The translations under genes were made by a program, and so were the position numbers. DNA of 64,000 bases from JAEXOD01 sp964652025 (GTDB taxonomy: Bacteria > Bacteroidota > Ignavibacteria > Ignavibacteriales > Melioribacteraceae), in the NCBI GenBank assembly GCA_964652025.1, contig CAZYZX010000012.1, forward strand, positions 62,001-126,000, in the 5' to 3' direction. Below are positions 35,190-43,393 of this stretch, one piece after another. Under the pieces are notes generated by a model, which was not told the origin of the DNA, did no database searches, and saw only the letters and a program-made list of their open reading frames with translations. The first letter of the stretch is position 1, and every line of letters begins with the position of its first letter.

Positions 35190-37304
35190 ATGATTGCGGA
35201 GAAATTTAGCTACGATAATCAGATAGTTAAACAATTTTCTATTGCAACCGTAGTTTGGGGTTTAGTAGGAATGTTAGTTGGTTTAATAATTGCATTCCAA
35301 TTATTTATACCTGAGCTAAATTTAAAAATATCTTTTACAACCTTTGGTAGAATTAGACCTTTGCATACTAATGCTGTAATTTTTGCCTTTGTTGGAAATG
35401 CAATATTTGCAGGAGTTTATTACAGTATGCAACGATTGCTTAAAGCGCGCATGTATAGTGACTTATTAAGCCAAATTCACTTTTGGGGCTGGCAATTAAT
35501 AATACTATCTGCTGCAATAACTTTACCCTTAGGCTTAACCACAAGTAAAGAATATGCAGAGCTTGAATGGCCCATAGATATAGCAATTACCATAATTTGG
35601 GTGGTTTTTGGTATAAATATGCTGGGCACAATCTTTAAAAGGCGGGAAAAGCATATGTATGTGGCTATTTGGTTTTATATTGCAACATTTGTTACTGTAG
35701 CAGTTTTACATGTGGTTAACTCGTTTGAATTACCAGCAACTTTATTTAAAAGTTATCCAATATATGCCGGCGTTCAAGATGCTTTAGTGCAATGGTGGTA
35801 TGGGCATAATGCCGTTGCATTTTTCCTTACTACACCTTATTTAGGTTTAATGTATTATTATTTGCCAAAGGCTGCTGGTAGACCAATTTATTCCTATAGG
35901 TTATCTATTTTACACTTTTGGGCATTAATTTTTATTTATATATGGGCAGGACCGCACCACTTGTTATATTCCGCATTACCAAACTGGGCACAATCATTAG
36001 GGACCGTTTTTTCTGTAATGTTAATTGCTCCATCTTGGGGTGGAATGCTTAACGGATTGCTAACGCTAAGAGGTGCGTGGGATAAAGTTAGAGACGAACC
36101 TGTTCTTAAATTTATGGTTGTTGCTGTTACTGCTTATGGTATGTCCACTTTCGAAGGTCCTATGCTTTCGTTAAAAAATGTTAATGCGTTAATGCACTTT
36201 ACAGATTGGATAATTTCACATGTTCATATTGGCGCTTTAGGTTGGAACGGATTTTTAACATTTGGTATGTTATATTGGATGGTTCCAAAATTGTATAATA
36301 CAGAGCTTTATTCCAAACGCCTTGCTACAATTCACTTTTGGCATGGTACGTTGGGTATAGTTATTTATGCTTCCTCTATGTATTGGGGCGCTTTAACACA
36401 AACTATGATGTGGAAACAATTTTCCCCACTTGGTGTTTTACAATATCCTAACTTTTTAGAAACAGTTTTGCAAATTGTACCTATGTATATTTTACGTGCA
36501 ATTGGTGGCTTGCTATATTATGCAGGTGTTTTAATGATGGTTTACAATTTGCTTATGACTGCTAAACAAGGTAAATTTATTAAAAATGAAGAAGCTGAAG
36601 CTGTGCCTTTTGTAGATACTAAAGAAAAAATTAAATATGGCACAATTCATCGTTGGTTAGAAAAAAGACCTATTCAATTTACAATTTTAGCAACTATTGC
36701 TATTTTAATTGGTGGAATTGTGGAATTTATCCCCACATTTTTAGTGCAATCTAATATTCCAACAATTGCTGCTGTAAAACCTTATACACCATTAGAATTG
36801 CAAGGAAGAGATATTTATATACGAGAAGGTTGTGTAAGCTGTCATAGTCAACTAGTTCGTCCATTTAGAAGCGAAACAGAGCGATATGGCGAGTATTCTA
36901 AAGCTGGTGAATATGTTTATGACCATCCATTTTTATGGGGCAGCAAAAGAACAGGACCAGATTTGCACCGTGTAGGTGGTAAGTTTAGTAATTTATGGCA
37001 CTTTTTACATATGGAAAATCCATCAAGTATGTCTCCCGGCTCTATAATGCCATTTTATCCTTGGCTTTATACTGCTAAGTTGGATACAACTACTACTGCT
37101 GCCAAAATAGCTACTTTGCGTAAATTAGGCGTTCCTTATAAAAAAGGTTACGAAGATATTGCTAATAACGAGCTTATGGCACAAGCAAATTTAATTGTGG
37201 AAGATTTAGCTAAAAATGGTGCAGTTACAGAACCCGATAAAGAAATTGTGGCTTTAATTGCATATTTACAAAGATTAGGAACAGATATTAAAACCAAAAA
37301 ATAA
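35190..37304 (+). CDS. ccoNO: Fused cbb3 oxidase subunits I and II (CcoN-CcoO)
   Basis: A 704-residue fusion. Residues 1-~470 form CcoN, the 12-helix catalytic subunit with heme and CuB histidines (RPLHTNAV, WWYGHNAV, GPHHLLY, HVHIGALGWN). Residues ~490-704 are CcoO, a membrane-anchored monoheme cytochrome c with CVSCH at 548-552 and the axial Met region SPGSIMPFYPW. Separate genes are usual in Proteobacteria, while the fusion is common in Bacteroidota and relatives. cbb3 is a high-affinity oxygen reductase that pumps protons, used at low oxygen. Confidence 0.96.
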   Translation: MIAEKFSYDNQIVKQFSIATVVWGLVGMLVGLIIAFQLFIPELNLKISFTTFGRIRPLHTNAVIFAFVGNAIFAGVYYSMQRLLKARMYSDLLSQIHFWGWQLIILSAAITLPLGLTTSKEYAELEWPIDIAITIIWVVFGINMLGTIFKRREKHMYVAIWFYIATFVTVAVLHVVNSFELPATLFKSYPIYAGVQDALVQWWYGHNAVAFFLTTPYLGLMYYYLPKAAGRPIYSYRLSILHFWALIFIYIWAGPHHLLYSALPNWAQSLGTVFSVMLIAPSWGGMLNGLLTLRGAWDKVRDEPVLKFMVVAVTAYGMSTFEGPMLSLKNVNALMHFTDWIISHVHIGALGWNGFLTFGMLYWMVPKLYNTELYSKRLATIHFWHGTLGIVIYASSMYWGALTQTMMWKQFSPLGVLQYPNFLETVLQIVPMYILRAIGGLLYYAGVLMMVYNLLMTAKQGKFIKNEEAEAVPFVDTKEKIKYGTIHRWLEKRPIQFTILATIAILIGGIVEFIPTFLVQSNIPTIAAVKPYTPLELQGRDIYIREGCVSCHSQLVRPFRSETERYGEYSKAGEYVYDHPFLWGSKRTGPDLHRVGGKFSNLWHFLHMENPSSMSPGSIMPFYPWLYTAKLDTTTTAAKIATLRKLGVPYKKGYEDIANNELMAQANLIVEDLAKNGAVTEPDKEIVALIAYLQRLGTDIKTKK

Positions 37305-37314
37305 CGAGGCGATT

Positions 37315-37509
37315 ATGTTTTCTAAATATTTATCGGGTATTCAAGATGTTTCGGCTTTTGCTGTAGTTGCTTTTATTTTATTTTTTGCGTTTTTTTTGTT
37401 TGTTTTAGTTTGGGTTGTAACTACTAATAAGCAGTATTTTGATATACAAAAACAGATTCCTTTTAGTGAAGACGAAATTAAATCTATTAAAAACGAGAAG
37501 AGTTTATGA
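37315..37509 (+). CDS. ccoQ: CcoQ-like small cbb3 oxidase component
   Basis: A 64-residue protein with one membrane segment (about 15-37) and a short charged tail, placed between ccoNO and ccoP. CcoQ proteins stabilise the oxidase complex; the sequence itself is poorly conserved, so the call rests on size, topology and position. ACGAGG stands before the ATG, and the stop overlaps the ccoP start by four bases (ATGA). Confidence 0.75.
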   Translation: MFSKYLSGIQDVSAFAVVAFILFFAFFLFVLVWVVTTNKQYFDIQKQIPFSEDEIKSIKNEKSL

Positions 37510-38330
37510 AAAAGCATTTATTTTTAATTACTATTTTGCTTTGTCTTTTTTATACAGATGCATGGGCTGCAAGTGAAGAAACAATGCTTGCAGTAACTAA
37601 ATTTATGGTTTGGTTTACCGTGTTAATAACAATCTTTGTCTTTTGGTTAGCAATTGTTTATTCCGAAAAAAACGATAATAAAGGGGAAACATTTTTAAAA
37701 CCTTTAAGATTATTTAAGGATTATTTTATTAATTTAGCACCAAAGGAAAAAGAGAAGGACTTATTATTAGATCACGATTATGATGGGATAAAAGAATTAG
37801 ATAATAGAGTTCCACCCTGGTTTAACTTTTTATTTTATGGTACAATTATTTTTGGCATAATATATTTAATTAATTATCATATATTGGGCAGTGGTAGCGT
37901 TCAAGAAGATGAATATGCAGCAGAGATGCTTGCAGCAGAAACTGAAAGGAATATTCTTATTAAAACCGGACAGTTTTTAAACGAAGAAACTGTAACCGCA
38001 AAAATGGATGCTGCTACTTTAGATGAAGGGAAAACAATTTTTACTAAAAATTGTGTATCTTGCCATGGCAGTGATGGTGGCGGAATTGTTGGTCCAAATT
38101 TAACAGATGACTACTGGATACATGGTGGCGGAATTAAAAATGTATTTAAGGTTATTAAAGTTGGTGTTCCTTCTAAAGGTATGATAGCTTGGGAAACGCA
38201 ACTAAGCCCAAACCAAATGCAGGCTGTAGCTAGTTATGTACTTTCTTTGCATGGTACTAAACCAGCAAATGGTAAACCACCAGAAGGCGTTAAATATGAA
38301 GAAACAGACAGCACAAAAACCAAAATTTAA
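37506..38330 (+). CDS. ccoP: cbb3 oxidase subunit III (CcoP), monoheme
   Basis: A 274-residue cytochrome c subunit that receives electrons for the oxidase. It has an N-terminal hydrophobic segment or signal (to about residue 22), a membrane segment, a second membrane segment (about 105-122) after the PPWFN motif, and one cytochrome c domain with CVSCH at 183-187 and a Met ligand in SKGMIAW. Proteobacterial CcoP carries two hemes, so this is the shorter monoheme type. Translation is coupled to ccoQ by an ATGA overlap. Confidence 0.93.
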   Translation: MKKHLFLITILLCLFYTDAWAASEETMLAVTKFMVWFTVLITIFVFWLAIVYSEKNDNKGETFLKPLRLFKDYFINLAPKEKEKDLLLDHDYDGIKELDNRVPPWFNFLFYGTIIFGIIYLINYHILGSGSVQEDEYAAEMLAAETERNILIKTGQFLNEETVTAKMDAATLDEGKTIFTKNCVSCHGSDGGGIVGPNLTDDYWIHGGGIKNVFKVIKVGVPSKGMIAWETQLSPNQMQAVASYVLSLHGTKPANGKPPEGVKYEETDSTKTKI

Positions 38331-38338
38331 TATAAATT

Positions 38339-39742
38339 ATGGAAACCGAAGAAAAATTTAGAGATAGTTTAGCCACTGTAACATCAGAAGGGAAACGAAA
38401 GTGGATTTATCCTAAAAAGCCAAGTGGAAAGTTTTACACAGCTAGGACTATTGTTAGTTATTTTTTATTAGCCTTTTTGTTTATTGCTCCATTTATTAAA
38501 ATTAATGGTCATCCATTTATTTTGTTAAATGTGGTAGAAAGGCATTTTATTATTTTTGGTATTCCTTTTGGACCGCACGATTTCCATTTGTTTGGGCTTA
38601 CCATGATTGCTCTTATTGTATCTATATTTTTATTTACTGTTGTTTATGGCAGAATTTTTTGTGGTTGGATTTGCCCACAAACAATTTTTATGGAAATGGT
38701 TTTTAGAAAAATTGAGTATTTTATAGAAGGGGACTGGTTACAACAAAAACAACTTGATAAAGCACCCTGGAATAAAGAGAAAATTATAAAGAAATTTTCT
38801 AAGCATTTAATTTTTTATGCTATATCCTTTATAATTGCAAATTTCTTTTTATCATATATTATTGGCATGGATGCTTTAATAAAAATAATAACTGACCCAA
38901 TTAGTAAGCATACAACGGGATTATTTATTACTATACTTTTTTCTGGAGCTTTTTATTTTGTTTTTGCTCGTTTTAGAGAGCAAGCTTGCACTATGGTTTG
39001 CCCTTATGGTAGGTTGCAAGGTGTTATGTTAGACCAAAACAGTGTTGTTATTGCTTACGACTTTAAACGCGGTGAAATGAGAGGAAAATTAAAAAAAGGT
39101 GAAGAAAGAACAAATGGGGATTGTATTGATTGCGGGCTATGTGTTGATGTTTGCCCTACAGGTATAGATATTAGAAACGGTACTCAATTAGAGTGTGTTA
39201 ATTGCACCGCTTGTATTGATGCTTGCAACGCCGTTATGGATAAAGTCGGCTTTAAAAGAGGGCTAATTCGCTATGCATCTAAAAACGAAATTATTACTGG
39301 TAAAAGAAATTTAATTTCCTTTAGGTCTGTTGCTTATACTGTTGTTTTAGTTTTACTTATTAGTATTATTGCCACTTTACTTATAAACAGAACCGATGTA
39401 GAGCTTTCTATTTTACGCACACCGGGGCTTTTATATCAAGAACAGCCCAACAATAAAATTAGCAATATATATGACCTTAAAATTATAAATAAAACTTTTA
39501 ATTCCTTTGATATTAAATTAAAATTAATTGGTATTAATGGGGAAATAAAAATTATTGGAAAAGATTTAAGGACTGAACCGCAAGGTGTAACAGATGCTAA
39601 ATTTATGGTAATTTTGGATAAGAACGACATCAAAAAACTTAATACTAATATTACTATAGCAGTATTAAGAGATAATAAAATTATTGATAAATTTAATACG
39701 TCATTTTTAGGTAAAATTGATAATATGGGAGTAAAAAATTGA
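38339..39742 (+). CDS. ccoG: cbb3 assembly protein CcoG (4Fe-4S, RdxA/FixG)
   Basis: A 467-residue membrane iron-sulfur protein, proposed to reduce Cu(II) for delivery to the oxidase. It shows membrane segments in the first half, two CxxxCP motifs (CGWICPQT and CTMVCPYG), and a ferredoxin-type pair (CIDCGLCVDVCP and CVNCTACIDAC). A C-terminal immunoglobulin-like domain (about 380-467) follows a last membrane segment. Its TGA stop overlaps the TTG start of the next gene. Confidence 0.94.
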   Translation: METEEKFRDSLATVTSEGKRKWIYPKKPSGKFYTARTIVSYFLLAFLFIAPFIKINGHPFILLNVVERHFIIFGIPFGPHDFHLFGLTMIALIVSIFLFTVVYGRIFCGWICPQTIFMEMVFRKIEYFIEGDWLQQKQLDKAPWNKEKIIKKFSKHLIFYAISFIIANFFLSYIIGMDALIKIITDPISKHTTGLFITILFSGAFYFVFARFREQACTMVCPYGRLQGVMLDQNSVVIAYDFKRGEMRGKLKKGEERTNGDCIDCGLCVDVCPTGIDIRNGTQLECVNCTACIDACNAVMDKVGFKRGLIRYASKNEIITGKRNLISFRSVAYTVVLVLLISIIATLLINRTDVELSILRTPGLLYQEQPNNKISNIYDLKIINKTFNSFDIKLKLIGINGEIKIIGKDLRTEPQGVTDAKFMVILDKNDIKKLNTNITIAVLRDNKIIDKFNTSFLGKIDNMGVKN

Positions 39743-40182
39743 AATTTAATTGGGGAAAAAAGATAACGTTAGTTTACGTTTTGTTTGTAGTAATGTTGTT
39801 AATTGTGGTGCTATTTTCTTTTAAGCAAGACCCAAACATGGTTACAGATAATTATTACGAAAAGGAATTAACTTATCAAAACCAAATTGAAAAGGAAAAA
39901 CGAGGGAATGAATTACCGGTTAAACCGATAATGTTTTTTAATAATAACATTTTAACTTTTACTTTTCCTAAAGATTTTAACTTTAAAGATATTGGTGGCA
40001 AGATACATCTTTACAGACCTAGTGATTATAAAAAGGATATTATTTTACCAATAGGATTAGACTCCTTAAACAGGCAGGAAATAGGTTTGCAAAGTGTAGA
40101 AAAGGGTTTATGGAAAGTTAAATTAGATTGGTTTTACAAAGATATAACATATTTTAACGAGTTTAATATAATGGTGCAATAA
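39739..40182 (+). CDS. ccoH: FixH/CcoH family protein
   Basis: A 147-residue protein with one N-terminal membrane segment and a periplasmic beta domain. It carries the FixH-like signature QDPNMVTDNYYEKELTYQ, and the C-terminal part ends in WKVKLDWFYKDITYFNE. CcoH is needed for stable assembly of cbb3 oxidase with CcoI. The start codon is TTG, inside a TTGA overlap with ccoG; the stop overlaps the next ATG (TAATG). Confidence 0.87.
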   Translation: MKFNWGKKITLVYVLFVVMLLIVVLFSFKQDPNMVTDNYYEKELTYQNQIEKEKRGNELPVKPIMFFNNNILTFTFPKDFNFKDIGGKIHLYRPSDYKKDIILPIGLDSLNRQEIGLQSVEKGLWKVKLDWFYKDITYFNEFNIMVQ

Positions 40183-40937
40183 TGGATATTTTTACTCCTT
40201 TTATGATTGGTTTAGTTGGTAGTTTACACTGTATTGGAATGTGTGGACCAATAGTTTTAGCATTGCCTTATAATACAAAAAGTGCGCTTTCTTTAGTTTG
40301 GGGAAGAGTTGTTTATAATATCGGAAGAATTATGACTTACTCCCTAATGGGTGCATTTGCGGGCTTGTTTGCTAATAAATTTTTGCTTGCAGGATTTCAA
40401 TCTTATGCAAGTATTATTTTAGGTGCAATAATTATTGTTTATTTAATTTTACCAAAAAAAGTTAAAGCAAGTTTTGCAAATAATATCGTTTACAAAACAA
40501 TATCTAATTGGTTAAATTATTTTTATAATAACTTTAAGGCTAATGATACTTTTGGCTATTATTTTATTTTTGGGTTAGTTAATGGATTATTACCTTGTGG
40601 TTTGGTTTATGTTGCATTAATTGGTTCATTTACTGCGGGTAATTTTATTTATGGCTTTATTAATATGTTTGCTTTTGGATTAGGCACTTTTCCCGTGATG
40701 TTGCTTACATCTATGGCTACAAAATTTATTACGTTAAATATAAGGAATAAAGTTGCTAAAATTGTTCCTTATTTAACTTTTCTTTTAGCTGTTTTATTTA
40801 TTTTAAGGGGATTAAATTTAGGTATCCCATTTATTAGTCCAAACTTAAATAAAATGGAGCGAAAAGAACATATTAAAGAGGTTGTGCCGGATAGCACAAA
40901 AGTTAAGCAAGAAGTAAAATCTGATTGCTGCATGTAA
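40182..40937 (+). CDS. SafE/TauE-like membrane protein of the cbb3 cluster
   Basis: A 251-residue protein with six membrane segments. It has the family opening GLVGSLHCIGMCGPIVLAL and a second NGLLPCGLVYVAL motif, both with conserved cysteines. Members annotated sulfite exporter TauE/SafE or UreH-like are regularly encoded after ccoGH and are thought to help copper handling. The C terminus is unusual: after a charged linker it ends SDCCM, which could bind copper. It is the last gene of the ccoI-S-NO-Q-P-G-H run. Confidence 0.87.
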   Translation: MDIFTPFMIGLVGSLHCIGMCGPIVLALPYNTKSALSLVWGRVVYNIGRIMTYSLMGAFAGLFANKFLLAGFQSYASIILGAIIIVYLILPKKVKASFANNIVYKTISNWLNYFYNNFKANDTFGYYFIFGLVNGLLPCGLVYVALIGSFTAGNFIYGFINMFAFGLGTFPVMLLTSMATKFITLNIRNKVAKIVPYLTFLLAVLFILRGLNLGIPFISPNLNKMERKEHIKEVVPDSTKVKQEVKSDCCM

Positions 40938-40997
40938 TAATTTTATTAAATTTTTTTAATATTTTTTCGATAATTAAGTAAAAAAGTTGGACTTGTT

Positions 40998-41396
40998 ATG
41001 CAGCCGGTAAATTTATCGGGGAATTTAATAAATTTAGCTTATGCTCAAAATACATCTAATAGCAAAAAAGAGGTAAGCCAAAAAGGGGATGTAAATAAAT
41101 CTGATAAGATTGAAATATCTTCTGCTGGTAAGGCTTTTAAAAAAATAGATGATTTTTTGAATTTAGGTAAACCGGATAGGCTGGATACAAGTGATTTAAG
41201 TCCTGCTGAAAAAGAAGAGTTTTTAAAAATTCTTGCTAACTTGCTAAAAAAAGGAATAGTTGGTTATGAAATATTAGAAGTTAATGGGCAGCCGGAAAAA
41301 CATTATATTGTAAACCAAATTGGTGATGAAAGGATAAGAGGTGCAAAGCTTTACAAAAAGGGGGATTACTACACAAGAAACGACAGAAAATTTTAG
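40998..41396 (+). CDS. Small protein with FlgM-like DKIEISS segment, function unknown
   Basis: A 132-residue soluble protein. The segment SDKIEISSAGKAF (about residues 34-47) resembles the conserved N-terminal part of the anti-sigma-28 factor FlgM, but the C-terminal sigma-binding helices of FlgM are not recognisable. The remainder has an acidic helix (SPAEKEEFLKILANLLKKG) and a beta-rich end. The first 30 residues are low-complexity. A GGA-containing ribosome site precedes the ATG. It is convergent with the next gene, whose stop codon overlaps its own. Confidence 0.5.
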   Translation: MQPVNLSGNLINLAYAQNTSNSKKEVSQKGDVNKSDKIEISSAGKAFKKIDDFLNLGKPDRLDTSDLSPAEKEEFLKILANLLKKGIVGYEILEVNGQPEKHYIVNQIGDERIRGAKLYKKGDYYTRNDRKF

Positions 41397-41899
41397 AGAG
41401 TTAGATTAACCAAATTTCCGTTTCTGGTTATTAAAGAAGGGTCGTAAGTTGCTTTAAGTGTAAATGTTGCTTCATCTATTTTATTCTTTTCTCCATACTT
41501 AATTAAATATTCTTTTGGCATGGTAATAAAATAGCCTTTATTAATCTTTTTATTAAAAACTTCTTGAATGGTGTAACCTTCTGAATCGGAATTTAATTCG
41601 GACTTTTCGTCCTCATTTACTGATTCGCTTTTAGTTTCTTTGGATTTTTGAGATTGATTAATGCTTTCTTGTATTTTTGCAATAGGAGATTTGTAAGAAT
41701 ATCTGCTAGTTATATTTGATAATAATTCAGCAGAAGATTCAATAGGTTTATTTAAGTCGTTATTTTCTTGTTTTGGATTTTGTTTAGGAGAATCTGTAGT
41801 AACCGTAACAAAGGCAACTCCCGTTCCTTCTTCGTAACTTACGCTTTTAGCAGGAATGGGGACGTATGCATTTATATTAGTTATAGGTGTTACAGTCAT
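41393..41899 (-). CDS. Low-complexity small protein, function unknown
   Basis: A 168-residue protein with a hydrophilic, S/E/K/N-rich middle (about residues 45-115) that is probably disordered, and a structured C terminus (about 115-168) with alternating strands. No signal peptide, membrane segment or known motif is seen. The ATG at 41899 is preferred over an upstream TTG, though neither has a clear ribosome site. Like the facing gene, it may belong to a motility or surface process, but nothing proves this. Confidence 0.45.
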   Translation of the reverse strand: MTVTPITNINAYVPIPAKSVSYEEGTGVAFVTVTTDSPKQNPKQENNDLNKPIESSAELLSNITSRYSYKSPIAKIQESINQSQKSKETKSESVNEDEKSELNSDSEGYTIQEVFNKKINKGYFITMPKEYLIKYGEKNKIDEATFTLKATYDPSLITRNGNLVNLTL

Positions 41900-42002
41900 A
41901 AATAAATAAACCAAAAATTATTGCTTAATGATACAAATAAAAAAATGATTTGGCAAGTGGGTAAAAAATAAAAATTTTTAAAAAAGTGATAAAAATCACA
42001 AA

Positions 42003-43373
42003 CTATTTGTTTTTAATACCTAAACGTTCTAAACGAGAGCGTAAATGCCTTTCTGTAATTTTAAGCAATCTTGCAGCAGCAGATTGGTTACCATCAGTTT
42101 GCTTAAGCGCTTCTGTAATTAATTCAATTTCAAAAGCTTTCATTTTAGTTTCATAGTCATCTTTTAAGTTTCTCGGGTCTAATAAACCGCTATCGCTAAT
42201 TACACCCAAATTAGTTGGCAAGTCGTTAACATCAATATATTCATATCTAGATAAAATTACTGCTCGTTCAATTATATTTTCAAGTTCCCTTATGTTACCA
42301 GGGAAGTTAAATTTTATTAACTTATCTAATGCTTGTTGTGTAATATCTTTAACCTCTTTTTGGTCAATATCTGCATATTTTTTAATAAAGTAATTAACTA
42401 AAAGTGGAATATCTTCTTTTCTATTGCGTAAAGGGGGCATTTTTAAGGTGATTACATTTAACCTATAAAATAAATCTTCTCTAAACTGCCCTTGTTTAAT
42501 CATTTCTTCTAAATTGCGATGTGTAGCAGCCACAATGCGCACATTAACATTAATTGGGCTATTGCTGCCAATTCTTTGGATTTCTCCAAACTGAATAGCG
42601 CGCAATAGTTTAACTTGGGTTTGTAGTGGAATGTCTCCAACTTCATCAATAAATAAAGTGCCATTGTTAGCTTCTTCAAATCTACCAATGCGGCTATTAA
42701 CGGCACCCGTAAATGCACCTTTTTCGTGTCCAAATAGTTCGCTTTCTATTAAATTTTCTGATAAAGAAGCAACATTAACAGTTATAAAGGGTTTATTTGC
42801 ACGGTTGCCACCATAGTGTATAGCTTTTGCCATTAACTCTTTACCGGTACCGCTTTCACCTAAAATTAGTACCGTGGCTTTACTATCTGCAACTCTAACA
42901 GCGGTGTTTATAACTTCTTCCATAATTGGGCTGCGGGTGATAATTCCTTCAAATCCGAATTTTTCTTTTAGCTGCTCTTTTAGTTTTTTATTCTCTTCTT
43001 TTAATAATCTTTTTTCTTTAATTCTATTTAATAAGTTTTCTAGTTCGTCTAAGTCTATTGGCTTGGTTAAGTAGTCGTATGCGCCACTTTTCATTATTTC
43101 TACAGCATCATCTACGCTACCAAAAGCGGTAATAATTACAACATCAATTTCTGGATTAATTTCTTTCGCCTTTTTTAATACTCCTAAGCCATCAAGTTCT
43201 GGCATTCTAAAATCTGTTAATACAGCATCAATGTAATTGTTTTCTATTATTTTAATTCCTTCTGCGCCATTATGTGCAGTAAATATATTAAAGTTTCTTC
43301 GTTTAAGAAAGCTTTGTAATGATTCTAATTGCGAGCTTTCATCGTCTATTATTAAAATTGTTAAGTTTTTCAT
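42003..43373 (-). CDS. NtrC-family sigma-54-dependent response regulator
   Basis: A 456-residue regulator in three domains. A receiver (1-~120; phospho-acceptor Asp54 in LTDFRMPE) precedes an AAA+ sigma-54 activation domain (about 145-385) with Walker A GESGTGKE, the sigma-54 contact loop GAFTGA and DEVGD. A Fis-type helix-turn-helix ends the protein (GNQSAAARLLKITERHLRSRL). It lies 20 bases downstream of the histidine kinase gene, which is its likely partner. The regulon cannot be inferred here; sigma-54 promoters (TGGC-N8-TGC) were not found by eye. Confidence 0.94.
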   Translation of the reverse strand: MKNLTILIIDDESSQLESLQSFLKRRNFNIFTAHNGAEGIKIIENNYIDAVLTDFRMPELDGLGVLKKAKEINPEIDVVIITAFGSVDDAVEIMKSGAYDYLTKPIDLDELENLLNRIKEKRLLKEENKKLKEQLKEKFGFEGIITRSPIMEEVINTAVRVADSKATVLILGESGTGKELMAKAIHYGGNRANKPFITVNVASLSENLIESELFGHEKGAFTGAVNSRIGRFEEANNGTLFIDEVGDIPLQTQVKLLRAIQFGEIQRIGSNSPINVNVRIVAATHRNLEEMIKQGQFREDLFYRLNVITLKMPPLRNRKEDIPLLVNYFIKKYADIDQKEVKDITQQALDKLIKFNFPGNIRELENIIERAVILSRYEYIDVNDLPTNLGVISDSGLLDPRNLKDDYETKMKAFEIELITEALKQTDGNQSAAARLLKITERHLRSRLERLGIKNK

Positions 43374-43393
43374 GTTTATATATTGTTTTATTT

